Source: Epinephelus fuscoguttatus
Taxonomy: Eukaryota; Chordata; Actinopteri; Perciformes; Serranidae
Assembly: GCF_011397635.1 (NCBI RefSeq)
Contig: NC_064764.1
Coordinates: 41,840,955 to 41,904,954, forward strand
Reading direction: 5' to 3'
Length of the DNA: 64,000 bases
The notes beneath the pieces are model-generated. The model was not told where the DNA came from. It did no database searches and saw nothing but the letters and a program-made list of their open reading frames with translations. The position numbers were made by a program, and so were the translations under genes. Every line of letters starts with the position of its first letter. Within the stretch, counting starts at the first letter, position 1. Below are positions 46,262 to 58,373 of the stretch, piece after piece.

Positions 46262-47228
46262 AGACAGACTTTGACAGAGAGACTAAAACTATTCTCTCCC
46301 TCTGATGTGGAAATTATTTGTTGTCACTACACTGAATGTACACATCCTAAAGTCAGAGAAAACAACTGAATATCAAAAAGTGCTGGATGCAGAAGAACTA
46401 TCTTCAAATCTTCATTACCAATCACTAATCTGTACAAATTACAGACTTATAATATTTTCCCCATGAATTGACAAATACAAGTTTAAACTGTAAACCTGTA
46501 AAACAACATTTGTACTAATTGTTCCACAATGCATTTGTGCATTGTTTGTTTGTTTTGTTTTGTTTACACAAATGCACAATTACATAAAGACAGTAGAGTG
46601 TATGGTTGATACAGAATCAATTCTTTGGCTCGTGAATGGATTAAAGCTGGTGGTGTTTAAGCAAATTAGTCACTTAAATAATCAGTCAAATTTATTGATC
46701 ATGTTTAAAAACCAGGCAGGCAACTTCAACAGCATGAAGGGCAAACAACAAATTCTTCATGGAGGTTAGTTCCTAGAGGGAAATTCGTTTTCACGAACTG
46801 TACATTTACAGAAATCGATCATGGATATCACAGGCACAGACATATCACAGACATCACAAAACATCACAAAACATTACATCTTCATTTACAGGGGTGGACA
46901 CTTTGAGTCAATGGGAGCTCTTGTTAAGTGCAGCTATGGCTGCTGGGATCAGACTCTTCCTGAGTCGAGCTTTCCTAAATTTGAGAGTAACAATATGCTG
47001 AAACAATATGTTCTTTATTCACCAGACAAAATCAATCCTAAAACACAGAGGTTGTTTTGTTTGTCTTTGCTTGTTTCTTTTTTTTTTTTTTTTTTTTTAA
47101 GGTTTTAAATGGTCAAGCACCATGTTATCTAACAAAACTCTTGTATCTTAAGACTCAAGTTAGAGCATTGAAGTCAGATGCTGCACAATGTTCCGAGAAG
47201 TACAAACACGAACAATGCTGACCGGGTC
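46262..47228. other. Downstream flank of TAAR unit 7
   Basis: 46262-46500 matches the flank of unit 6; 46670-46760 matches 33945-34015 and 49380-49440 (tcagtcaaatttattgatcatg). The rest is unrecognised, with a T20 run at 47080-47099. No gene. Confidence 0.4.
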
Positions 47229-47560
47229 CATGTCATTGGTTCGACAGCCCATTAGTTCGACATCCTGTTAGTCGTACTGTCCGCGGTGCTGAATGGCTCA
47301 CTCCGGGCGTACGGTGCGCCGTGACCGGCTCTGGGTCAGCTGGGAAAGGTTTGAGGCGGAGCAGGCTCACAGCTTATGTGTTTGTCACTTTCTTTTAACC
47401 CACACCATGATCTTTTCCTGACCCTAACCAAGTGGTTTTTGTGCCTAAACCTAACCAGACCTTAACCACAGGGCATCATGATGATTTTCGAACGGAGTTC
47501 GGAACAATGGGTTTGATATGGTCGGAACAATGGGATGTCGGACCAATGGGCAGTTCCCTG
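47229..47560. repeat. MITE-like fish repeat
   Basis: Starts catgtcattggttcgacagcc and ends with gggatgtcggaccaatgggc, approximate inverted ends. It contains the phrases ctgaccctaaccaagtgg and cctaaacctaacc, recognisable from a widespread fish repeat. Non-coding. Confidence 0.45.
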
Positions 47561-47589
47561 CTGACCAAGCCTTCACAATGGTTGCCCCC

Positions 47590-47861
47590 TTTAAAACAGC
47601 CCCAACTACAGAAAACGTAAAGTCACTACTGAAGACCCATCTCTTTTCACTGGCTTATGATTGATTTGAGCTCAACACCTTGACTTTATTTTCTGTTGTG
47701 CTGCAATATGTTCTTTATTATGTTTACTCTTCTCTTCTGTTTTTACTGCTGTTTGCTTCTGTGTTGATCTGTTTTGGTCTTTTATGCCTCTTAAGTATTT
47801 TTGGTTGACTGCATTTCTTTTTAAGTGTGGTCTACAAATAAAGTTTGACTTGACTTGACAA
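47590..47861 (+). mobile_element. LINE 3' end, 5'-truncated
   Basis: The frame KSLLKTHLFSLAYD near 47620-47665 resembles the last residues of an L2-like RT. The UTR ends aaataaagtttgacttgacttgac, a short-repeat tail typical of this LINE type. Confidence 0.5.
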
Positions 47862-47889
47862 AGGTTCTGTGCTGAAACCCAATTTAATA

Positions 47890-48135
47890 GACTATTCAGA
47901 ATGTTCTATTTCATTCTTCCTGACCTCCTGATGGTGGTGTCTTCACGCCGGTATACCAACAAATTCACTTGTGACCATGCAATGACAAAGGGCACACATC
48001 CCAGTACAAAATCCCAATGCCATCTGCAAATCAGCTTCCTCTATGTTCTTGCAATGGAAAAAGCTGAAAGAAGATCAAATTTGTTCGCCGACATTGCTGG
48101 ATCCGCACATTTGGTGTCCTAGCCAGGCTTCCTCT
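47890..48135 (+). other. TAAR upstream block, unit 8
   Basis: Diverged copy of the block at 24338-24600 (cattcttcctgacctcctgatgg, agtacaaaatcccaatgcc, gtcctagccaggctt). It shows that the truncated TAAR that follows once had a full upstream region. Confidence 0.5.
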
Positions 48136-48169
48136 GGTCCAGCCTCTCACTCCCACCCCCAATAAAAGC

Positions 48170-48173
<4 letters not shown>

Positions 48174-48220
<47 letters not shown>
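48174..48220. repeat. ATT trinucleotide microsatellite
   Basis: About 15 ATT units. It lies at the point where the 5' half of TAAR unit 8 is lost and may mark the recombination site. Confidence 0.85.
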
Positions 48221-48250
48221 GCATTAGTTTTAGCACTATTAGCATTAGCA

Positions 48251-48891
48251 ATATGGTTCTCATATTGATTGACCGCTACATGGCCATTTGTGACCCCATG
48301 TTTTCCTCCACCAGAGTCACTCTGAAAAGAGTTCAACTCTGCATTTGTCCATCTTGGATATCTTCTCTCATTAACAGCATTTGGATGCTGAGGGATTTCT
48401 TGAAACAGCCAGGCAGGTGTAACTCCTGTTATGGGGAGTGTGTAATTGTTGTTAATTATATTGAAGGAGCTGTTGACCTTGTTGTGGCCTTTGTGAGCCC
48501 TGTTCTTGTCATCGTAGTTTTGTATATGAGAGTGTTTGTGGTAGTCCTGTCTCAGGCTCGTGCCATGCGCTCCAAAACTGCAGCTGATACACTTCAGCGT
48601 TCAAAACCAATAACTGCCAAGAAATCTGAGATGAAAGCAGCCAGAACTCTTGGTATTGTTGTTGTTGCGTTTATTGTGTGCAACTGTCCATATTATTGTT
48701 TCACTGTTGCAGCTGAAAACAACTTTTTAGGGGTGTCATCTGGAAACATTGAACTTTGGCTGTTGTATTTTAATTCCTGTCTAAACCCTGTGATATATGT
48801 CTTTTTCTATCCCTGGTTCAGGAAAGCTATTAAACACATTATAACACTTCAGATACTGAAGACTGGCTCCTCTGAGGCTAACATAGTGTAG
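48251..48891 (+). pseudogene. TAAR unit 8, 5'-truncated
   Basis: Begins at the end of TM3 (MVLILIDRYMAICDP) just after an ATT microsatellite and GCATTAG repeats, then is open to the stop. Features: WMLRDFLKQPGR, YGEC, Asp5.42 (VDLVVAFVSP), CNCP in TM6, NSCLNPVIYVFFYPWF, C-terminus KTGSSEANIV. Exon 1 and TM1 to most of TM3 are missing. No receptor can be made. Flanking similarity to the flank of unit 5 (32386-32915) shows shared origin. Confidence 0.85.
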
Positions 48892-49690
48892 AGACAGACT
48901 GTGACAGAGAGACTAAAACCATTCAAAAGGACTGAATATCAAAGGAGAAAAAGAACTGGATCTATAAGCAGAATCAATTAAATCATTGTTATCAATCCCT
49001 AATCTTAACACATTATAGAATTACAGCACTAGTCTTCTCTCATAAATTGACAAGTATTAGTTTATGGGGGATACTTTTGAAACAGCATTTGTACCACAAC
49101 ATATTTGTGCATTTTTTAAATACAATTTTATTTTCACAAACACACAGATACAAAGGTCATTGTGACCATAAAAATGACACAGCAGTGTTTGATGTAAGAG
49201 TGTGACACAAAGTCACTTGCTAAGTAACATTATGTTGGACATCATGTGAAAGTTAGTCTTAATAAAAACAAACTGAAATAAAAACAAACAATAGCAAACA
49301 ATGCTTTAGTTGGAGATTTCTCTATGTTAATGATAGGATTGAAGCTTGTGGTGTTTTGTGCAAATTACTCACTCAAATAATCAGTCAAATTTATTGATCA
49401 TGTTTAACAACCAGACAGGTAACTTCAACAGCATGAAGGGAAAACAGTTCATTTTTCATGTGGGTTGGTTCACATACTCAGAATAAATGAGCCATGATAA
49501 TGCTCATATATGTTCAGATTATTTTAACTAATAAAAGATTGTTAAATTCAGTAACCCAAATTCATGAACAATATTTCCACTGTCATAGAAAACTGTCTCT
49601 TGTGTAAAACAACTTGGTGATGGTGTGTTTAAAACATCTGCTCTTCAAACCTTCACAAATGCTCTGGTAAAACCACAATTTAATAAAAAG
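48892..49690. other. Downstream flank of TAAR unit 8
   Basis: First 540 bp closely match 32386-32915; 49370-49600 matches 33940-34170. Non-coding. Confidence 0.45.
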
Positions 49691-49699
49691 ACTATTTAG

Positions 49700-49885
49700 A
49701 CTGTTACATTTCATTCTTCCTGACCTCCTGACGGTGGTGCCTTAGGACAGGACATTTATGTCGCATATGTGCAAGTCAAGTTGTTTTACTAACAGTAAAG
49801 TCATCTGCTTCAGTACAAAACCCCAGTGTCACCACCCAATCAGCTACTTCTATGTTTTTGCAATGAAAGAATCTGAGAGTAGGTC
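49700..49885 (+). other. Orphan TAAR upstream block
   Basis: Copy of the upstream block (cattcttcctgacctcctgacgg, acaaaaccccagtgtcacca). No receptor exon follows; dispersed repeats and an L2 element come next. It is the remnant of a ninth TAAR unit, whose body is lost or lies past the L2 insert. Confidence 0.5.
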
Positions 49886-49979
49886 AACTTGGCTTGATTC
49901 AAGAGAGTTCCTCCCTCACAGATTAAACCAAGCGACTGAGTTGACATCATTCAGTCTACCAGGTTCAACTAAGGAGGCC

Positions 49980-50310
49980 ATCAGAGCTGCCCAATCAATC
50001 AATGAATCAATCAATCAATTTTACTTATAAAGCCCAATATCACAAATCACAATTTGCCTCACAGGGCTTTACAGCATACGACATGTAGCATATGACAGCT
50101 GCTGTGCCCTGTTTGGGCAGTCAAAGCATTTTAATCAGGAGAGACACATTTTCATGGTAAAAGAATATTTATTAACGTGAACGAATGAATAAGAATGTGG
50201 AAAGTCTTTGGCGATTAGACCCTGTAGAGATAGTTTGATTTAAGGAGGGTGATGAATCAGAAAACCCTCTGAAATCAAAACGAATACTTAATTGGAAACA
50301 GGTTCACTAT
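49980..50310. repeat. ATCA repeat and dispersed fish repeat
   Basis: Begins with an imperfect (AATC)n run, then attttacttataaagcccaatatcac and caatttgcctcacagggctt, a common fish repeat motif. The rest up to the L2 start is unrecognised. Confidence 0.45.
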
Positions 50311-53300
50311 GATCCCGGATGTAACATGGCGGCGTGGCGTGCCTTTCTCTGTCATTTCGGTTCTCAGTTTTAGCATTTAAAACTAGTTTCTGCTATTTTG
50401 AAAGACCTGCGTTTTTTAAAACCCTAACTGTTTAATGTGTGTACTTTGGCCGGATGGCCGATCGTTGATACTTGCTCAGCGGATCTTGAATTTTTAGGGC
50501 GTCTGTGCAGACAGTGACACAGCCGCGCCCGAACTACATTGGCGTCTCACTAACTTTCAGCAATATACATCCTTCTTTCCGCCTAATACTGGATCTTGGA
50601 CTATGATACCGCTCGCACGACAGTAAGAAACCCCCATAACTACATCGGCCAACCCTGATGCCTCTTTAACGCTCTTCCTGCCGTTTACTGTACACCGGAG
50701 TGATTGCTGCTTACTGGTTTTGGGCATCCATTCACCTCAACGGGCCCAGTCTCTGGGCCCGCGCCGGTAAGTGCCGCTCTCTGCAGGACATAAAACTTAT
50801 CCGATCTGTGACTACACACCGCCGTGGACTCCTGTTGGAGTCCCCGCGTGTAAGTTTCCATTCTGTGACTCGGTAAACTGCTAAAGCTGGTAGAAGTAGC
50901 CTCCCGACTAATACAAACAAACGTATTACGTCACCACACACTCCATTGCTGCCGTAGTTGTTTTTGTTTCCTAGGCAACCCACCTGCTCCCCATGGCTCC
51001 ACTCACCTCTCCCCACGACTGTGCCAGCTGCCTCAACAAGTCCCAGAAAATCGCTGAGCTGGAGCGGCGTATCTCCAACCTGTACTGGATCCGGGATGAA
51101 GAGGCTCGCCTCGACTCTGTGGTTTCCGTAGGTGCCCACGGTCCTGGAAACTCCGCGGATCTTGACTCCACCGTCCCAATGTTCGATGCCGGCTCACCGG
51201 TCACTAACCCTGCCGGCTTGGCCCCAGCCGAGCGGACAGTCACGGCTCCTCAGCCCCGCGCTGATGACAATGCAGCCACAGCAACACCCAGGTTGGCTTT
51301 CTCAGTCTCAGCTCCTCATCTCCCTGCCGAGGACCCATGGCTATCGCTCGGGGCCAAGCCAAAGTGGGCAACCAGGAGGGCTGAGACTACTTTCACCTTC
51401 AGCCCAAACCCAAGGCTCAGAGCGAGCAGCTCCACTCCCAGCCAAGAGCCCTGGTCCACGGTAATTGGCAAAAGGCGAGGGAAATCCAGCCCACAATCTC
51501 GCCCACCCTGTGAGCTCCAGCTGGAGAACAGATTTAACATCCTGGGCGTAGAGGAATCCCCTCCGCTTCAAACTGGCTCCTCTCCTCCTCCTAACCCAGT
51601 TAATGTCTCGCTGCCAGGGGCCCAGGGAGTTAATGGGCCTGCACCAGTACCCCTGGTCAGGTCCTCGATCTCCTCCTCCCGGCGGAAGATCGTGAAGGAG
51701 GCGGCCCTCAGAGCGAGACGATCCAGTGGACTTCCCCACCGTGAGCGGTCATGCGAGCCCGCAGCCACAGCTATGCCCGCTTCTCAAACTCCGCCGGCAT
51801 CCTCCTGCCCCACCGAGCTGCGGGGCCCGTTACCTCCTCCGCGTCCTCTGTTCCCCCAACTACTGTCATAGTGGGTGACTCCATAATGAGACATACCCGA
51901 TTTTTCAGCGCCACCACTCACTGCTTTCCAGGAGCCACTGTCTCCAAAATCATTAGCAAACTCCCGGATTTACTGCTTTCGCTCCCAGACTCCATACATC
52001 ACGTTATCCTAAATATTGGAACGAATGACATTGTCCGGTGTCAGTCTGAACTGCTGAAGGTTGACTTTAACACGCTATTCACCACCTTGAAAGACTGCGG
52101 GAAGTCAGTCTTCATTAGTGGCCCTCTACCAACACTCGGCCTCGGCGCACAGCGGTTCTCTAGACTCCTCTCCCTCCATTCCTGGCTCCAGACTGCTTGC
52201 AGTACCCTTGGTTTTCACTTTGTCGACAATTTCAACTTATTCTGGAATCGCCCCTCTTTCTATCGACATGACAGTCTGCACCCGAGCAAATTAGGTAGCC
52301 GCATGCTCGCAGCAAACATACAGTACACTGTAGGCCTACACGCCATGGCTCACGCACATGCTTGACTGTATACATGCCACACCCCCTCCACAGTGCGCTC
52401 TCCTCCTTCTCCTTCTACAAAACCCTCTGCGAGTTCTGTGAGTACTGCCTCCCATATCGACCCCTGGCGGCCTGGAGAATTAACTGCGCCTGATGAGCAC
52501 CACTGTGCAGTACGATATAGCTGCAAAATTCACACCATGGCCTGGCGGGCTTACTGCTCCTCAACTGCTCATTCCTATTCCTGTCCATATTAAAAACTCC
52601 ACTGCTCGTCTTCCTTGCCATACTGACAGACCTACAGGGGTTACAAAGGATAATCTATTAATTATTTCTGGCAACTCCACCACTCACTCCTCCACTCTCA
52701 ACACGTTTTCTCCTGACCACATGCACATTCATTTTGGTTTCATCAATATTAGATCAATCAGTAACAAGGCTCTTCTTATTAATGACATGATTGTTGACCA
52801 TGGCATTGACATAATGGGGTTATGTGAAACCTGACTGAAACCAAATGAATTTCTTCCCCTTGCTGAAGCCTCTCCCCCCAATTATTCCAATTCACACATT
52901 GCCAGATCATCAAAATCTGGTGGGGGTGTCGGCCTAATTTACAACTCAAATTTAGGTCTCTCACACGATCATAGACATAAATTGTCATCCTGTGAAATTC
53001 TCACCATGCGCCCCTCTGCTACAGCTGGCCTTGGTTCATTCTACTCAGTCATGTTATATCGTCCACCCGGACCTTATTCTACATTTCTGGTTGAGTTTTC
53101 TGATTTTCTTTCTGACCTCGTAACCCATGCAGATAACATCATAATTTTTGGTGACTTTAACATACGCGTTAACTGTAAAACCGATCCACTCACCAAAGCC
53201 TTTACTTCCCTAACGGACACTTTTGGTTTTGCTCAGCTGGTTCATGAACAAACGCACTCCAATAGTAACACACTAGACCTTGTACTCACCCATGGTATTA

Positions 53301-55766
53301 ACATCTCCGACCTGTCAGTTTTGTCATATCCTCCCACACTTTCTGATCATTGCCTTATTAAATTTAGAGCCGACCTGCCACACCGGCGGTCAAATCATAC
53401 TGATACTTTTAGCAGCCGCCGTATTGATGACTCCACCATTTCCAAACTCGCTGGCCTGCTCCCGCACTCTCTTGCTACTCTGCCAGAGCAATCTGTATCT
53501 CTTGATGACCTCACAAATGATTTTAATTCAATCTTAAGTGCCACACTTGATTCCATTGCACCCCTTCGCACAAAAACACGTCGCTCCAAAAAACACTTGC
53601 CCTGGTTCACTGACACCACACGCACACAAAAATGCGTATGCAGAAAGCTAGAACGTAAATGGTGCTCATCTAAGCTTGAGGTTCCGACTAGCTTGGAGTG
53701 ACAGCCTTCAGGATTACAAACGTATGCTCTCTGCTGCTAGAGCCTCTTACCTGTCAACTCTTATTAACACAAATAAAAATAACCCAAAATTCCTGTTCAA
53801 CACTGTTGCAAACCTCACTCGCCAACCCTCTTCTGATACCAACTCTCCATTTACAGCTGATGATTTTCTTGATTTCTTTAATGTCAAAATCTTCTGTATC
53901 AGAGATGAAATTAGTAGCCATCTACTTAATAAGTGTGTAAACCCATCCCCTAGCCCGGTTTTAAGAATCTTAGATGAGACTATGACACTCTCACACTTTC
54001 AGACCATCTCTCTAGATGTGTTTTCTAAATTACTGCTCTCATCTAAACCTACAACCTGTTTATTTGACCCTCTCCCGGCAAAACTAATTAAAGAACTCCT
54101 TCCGATTCTTGGCACCCCACTACTCAACATTATTAACAGGTCCCTCTCATCTGGCATTGTCCCCACTTCTTTCAAATCAGCTGTAATCAAACCACTACTC
54201 AAAAAACCTACTCTTGATCCTGACATTCTCAACAACTTCAGACCAATCTCAAATCTCCCTTTCATCTCAAAGGTCCTTGAAAAAATAGTCTCCAGTCAAC
54301 TCACTGATCACCTTTCACGCAATAGCCTCCTCGATCCTTTTCAATCTGGTTTCAAACCACTACATAGCACTGAGACTGCTCTCACCAAAATAACCAATGA
54401 CCTTCTCCTTGCATCTGACTCCAATTCTTCTTCACTTCTCATTCTCCTAGATTTAAGTGCAGCTTTTGATACGGTCGATCACAACATTCTGCTAGATCGT
54501 CTGTCCAATCACGTAGGCATCCATGGTACTGCACTTTCCTGGTTACAATCATATCTGAGTGACAGAAAGCACTGTGTCTCATATAAAAACACTACATCCA
54601 TATCCTCCTTAGTGCAGTTTGGCGTACCACAGGGATCTGTCTTGGGTCCCTTACTCTTTGTATATACTTACTGCCCCTTGGTGACATATTTCGTAGATTT
54701 GGCATTAACTATCATTGTTATGCCGATGACATGCAAATTTACATTCCACTTACACCTGACAATCAATCCCAAATTACAAATCTTGAATCCTGCTTAGCTG
54801 CTGTTACTCACTGGATGTCACAAAATTTTTTACGACTGAATGCCAACAAAACCGAACTACTAATCCTAGGCCCGAGCACCCAACTACCACTCCTCACTGA
54901 CCTTAGTCTAAACATTGATAACTGTGTTGTCACCCCAAAATCAACAGTTAAAAACCTTGGTGTGACTTTTGATTCATCTCTGTCCTTCGATGCTCACATC
55001 AGGGAAATCACTCAGACAGCATTTTTCCATCTACGCAACATCTCAAAGATCCGTCCCCTCCTAAATACCTCAGATGCAGAAATCCTAGTTCACGCCTTTG
55101 TTTCATCTAGACTAGATTATTGCAATATCCTCCTCTCTGGCCTACCGCAGCGCAGCACAAACAAATTACAACTTGTTCAAAATGCAGCAGCCAGGATACT
55201 TACCAAAACCAGGAAATATGAGCACATAACCCCAGCTTTAATCACTCTCCACTGGCTCCCGATCCAGTCCAGATCAGACTTCAAGCTGCTTTTACTCACC
55301 TACAAATCTCTTCATGGCCTAGCACCCCCATACTTATCCAAACTAATCACTCCATACGTTCCAGCACGTGCTCTCCGTTCACAAAATGGTAACTACCTCA
55401 CAGTCCCCAAAGTTCACAAAAAATCAGTAGGTGGTAGAGCATTTTCCCACCGTGCCCCACTTCTCTGGAACCGGCTCCCCCAACCACTAAGGGATGCTGA
55501 ATCTGTTGACATCTTTAAATCAAGACTAAAAACCTATTTATTTTCCCAAGCATATGGCACAACTTGATAGCACTTTTTTTATTGTATTTTTTAATTGTTT
55601 GTTGTTGTTTTTTTTTGTAAATAATTGTGCTTATTTGTAAATTGCATTTTTTTTTTATCTGTAAATTGTATTTTTCTAATGTATTTTGTCTGTGTGAACT
55701 GTAAAGTGTTTCGAGACCATGTTTATGGTGATTTTACACTTTAAATAAAGCTGAATTGAATTGAAT
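50311..55766 (+). mobile_element. Near full-length L2-type LINE
   Basis: 5' leader 50311-50992. ORF1 begins at 50993 (MAPLTSPHDCASCLNKSQK, coiled-coil-like EKIAELERRIS) and, after one frameshift at about 51750-51870, ends at 52365. It includes an SGNH-esterase domain (VIVGDSIMRH, LNIGTNDI, FVDNFNLFWNR, DSLHPSKLG). ORF2 spans 52493-55567: endonuclease (FINIRSISNKALL, IIIFGDFNIRV, LSDHCLIKF) and RT ([66 protein letters not shown]). ORF2 has one TGA in place of the Trp of ETW (52832) and two frameshifts (about 53675-53700 and 54655-54730). The tail is (TTGAA)n at 55752-55766. The copy is young but not competent. Confidence 0.85.
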
Positions 55767-56700
55767 CCATCGTCAAATAGGGAACAACCCCCCAGGGTCT
55801 AGACACTGGTGATGGTAGAGGTGGTGAAGATTAGATGAGAGGAAGATGGAGAAGTGCGAGAAGTGAGTCTTTGAGAGCTTGTCCTGGACTCTGGATACGA
55901 TGGCTGGAGGTGACCGGGGTGGAGGAGGGTGCATGATTCTGCCTAAAATGATGGCTGACAGCAGGAGAAGAGACAGCAGATTTAAAACGTTGCAGTGGCA
56001 TTGGCTGAGAGATCGTGGCAAAGTGTGATTGGATAACTAGAGGAGTGAACACGCATAGTCAGCTGAGTAGAGGGAGTAGTGAGAGTGGGATGGAGAAAAT
56101 GTGAAAGGGTGAACACGAGAAAGGTCTTCCTGATTGAGCTTACGCCGAGCTTCATATGTTGAGGCCATTGCTAATTTACCAAAGACTGACGAACTTTGCA
56201 TGTGGTGTTGTGAGAATGATAAATCTAAATCAAAACAGATTTTCTAATTTGAGTGTGAATGTGACTCTTCACATGTCTGCCCCTCGTAATGTGAAGTGTC
56301 ACTCTACACGGAGTGTGTCCACCTCCTGGTCAGGCTTGTATGGGGTCTCTCTGCAAAACATCTGTCCTGCTGGGAGCTGAGACTCTTCACATACCTTCAC
56401 TCATTATTACCACATCAATCAATATTGTTGCCCCTCACATTGTCAACGGATTTTTTTCCCAAGTGCAGTAAGCATTCCTTGTGACCTTGCTGATATAAGT
56501 CAGTCAGTGCTCAGGCACCGCCATCTGACAGCAATGGGGGTGGTGACAAAAGACAGTTCAGTTAAAGATACATATCTATTAATTGTCCTGTTACTGTCAT
56601 TGTTTATATGGCTTGAAAAACCAACACATTCTCATCCCAACTCGTCAAATATTACAGCTTTGTCTGTGGACTTTCATCTCTACATTTGAAGCGTGAGGTA
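55767..56700. other. Gene-less stretch, nothing recognised
   Basis: Purine-rich from 55800 to 56100, then mixed. Minus-strand open frames (55773-56052) overlap in two frames without a domain. Confidence 0.25.
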
Positions 56701-57601
56701 TCCTCCAGCATCTGTTCTTGAAGTTCCAGGAAGCCAGGGCAATTTACGTTTGTAAAATGTATTGTGTCTTCTCAAAATCCACTCCCATTTTCACAGGAAG
56801 TTTAGAGTTTCTGCTCCCATGCGCGAAAAATCACCAAACTTTGCACAAAGGTCCAGTCCCATGCGAGATTACCTCAGCTGCAAGGCCAATAGTCCTGATG
56901 GTAGTGCTACAGCAAGATTTGGAACTTTCACTTTGAAATTTGCTTTTCCAAAATGTAGCCCCAATACTGAAGAAACTTTTGTACATTTAAACCTATTAAA
57001 TTACGAAGATTTTTTTTCAAAAACTGTAAAACTTATTAAACCTATCTCCTCCCACAATTTTTGCTCAACTGACACCAAACTTGCTACAGAGCATCTTCAG
57101 ACTGTCCTACAAAAACTATGTTTCTCAGGTTTTTGATTTATCAAAAATTGAGCCTACAGTGCATCAAAATGTTTGACTGTAAACGATATTGTAAACATAT
57201 ACATGCAAATTCTTGCTAAATACATTTTCAATGTTCATGAAAAAATGACAAAATTCTAGAGTCATGGTAGATGATGTTTGGCAAATTTCAGAATTTTATC
57301 TCAAAAACTGAATTTTTGACAGCATTTTGAATTTTGCTCTAATGTGAACAATTGGAGTCAATGTAAAAATGGCATTTTTAAACATCAGTTTTTCACTAAT
57401 GGAGCAAATCAATCATTGTTACAAACAAATTACCAACATCTCCATGCTGTCTAGATGCAATTTGTGTATTTTCGTATTTTTGTCTTAATAACTGAATTTT
57501 TGACAGCCGTTTGAAATCTGCCTTTACACACTAACAGCTGCTGTCTTACACACAGGTGACTGGCTCAATCAATTTGTGAAGCTACATGTGACATTTCTGT
57601 T

Positions 57602-57672
57602 TGCCAGTTAGCTCAGTGAGACAGAGGATGGTTCTTGGTATTGAAGATTGTGAGTTCAAGCCTCAGCTCATG
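57602..57672 (+). repeat. tRNA-derived SINE-like copy 1
   Basis: Has an A-box-like TTAGCTCAGTGAGACAGAG and a B-box-like GAGTTCAAGCCTC at tRNA spacing. The 5' stem (gccagtt) finds no partner at the 3' side, so it is not a working tRNA gene. Confidence 0.45.
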
Positions 57673-57949
57673 CAACATTTCCATAAGAGAAATCTACCCA
57701 AACTTTTCACAAAGGTCCAGTCCCATGCCAGATGTCATCAACTGGAAACACAAGCCAATAGTCCTGATGGTGGCGCTACAGCAAGCCTCTAAATTTCAAA
57801 CCTTTGAAAATTCATAACAAATCAACCATATGTGCTACAGCTTTGGAACTTTCACTTTGAAATTTGCTTTTCCATGGTATGGATGGCTACTGTCTGGCAC
57901 CCTGATGCTTGGCTTAGTCAATTTGTGAAGACACACCAACTGTCACTTG

Positions 57950-58020
57950 CCAATTAGCTCAGTGAGATAGAAGATGGACCTCAGTCTCAGAAGTAGTGAG
58001 TTCAAGCCTCAGCAAAGGCA
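57950..58020 (+). repeat. tRNA-derived SINE-like copy 2
   Basis: Same arrangement 348 bp later: AATTAGCTCAGTGAGATAGA and GAGTTCAAGCCTC. A third, A-box-only copy is at 60073-60100 (taattagctcagtgagatagagc). Confidence 0.45.
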
Positions 58021-58060
58021 GAACGGACATTCTAATGTGAAAGTTCTATGTTCAGGCATC

Positions 58061-58373
58061 ATGTAAGCTGTAATGGTGCATTTACAATTTTACAAATAGG
58101 CCTGTCTCTGCTATGAATCATTTCATTATTGATTAGCATTCCAGTTATTTTCTATATCAAATATTTGTCTGTAAAATTATGTAAAATTCATATTACCTTT
58201 CCCCAATTCCAATCTGGCATCCACAAACATCTCACTTTGTCTGACTAAAGGTCCAACACCATGATAAAGCTGAGGAGAAAGATTTGAGGAGGATATCCTC
58301 ATATCTGCGAAGGTAACTCCAACACTGATGCCTGAAACAATCAATCCATCATGAAATAGTTGTGGATTAATTA
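58061..58373. other. Spacer before Tc1 element
   Basis: AT-rich; no gene recognised. Confidence 0.3.

Larger units (their letters stand above)
56701..58060. repeat. Repeat block with internal duplication
   Basis: The phrases caaaggtccagtcccatgc, gccaatagtcctgatggtg and gctacagcaag occur at 56845-56915 and again at 57712-57785. The phrase ggaactttcactttgaaatttgcttttcc is at 56920 and 57844. Units of tcaatttgtgaag plus a tRNA-like box are at 57570-57670 and 57915-58015. The block looks like an old, internally duplicated interspersed repeat of unknown class. Confidence 0.5.

Noticed and set aside
51751-52365. Host SGNH esterase or lipase gene
   Set aside because: The GDS and DSLHP motifs are real, but they belong to ORF1 of the L2-type LINE at 50311-55766, directly before its ORF2.
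57602-57672. Functional tRNA gene
   Set aside because: A- and B-box-like sequences are present, but no acceptor stem or convincing anticodon arm pairs. The sequence recurs in a repeat block, so it is called SINE-like.
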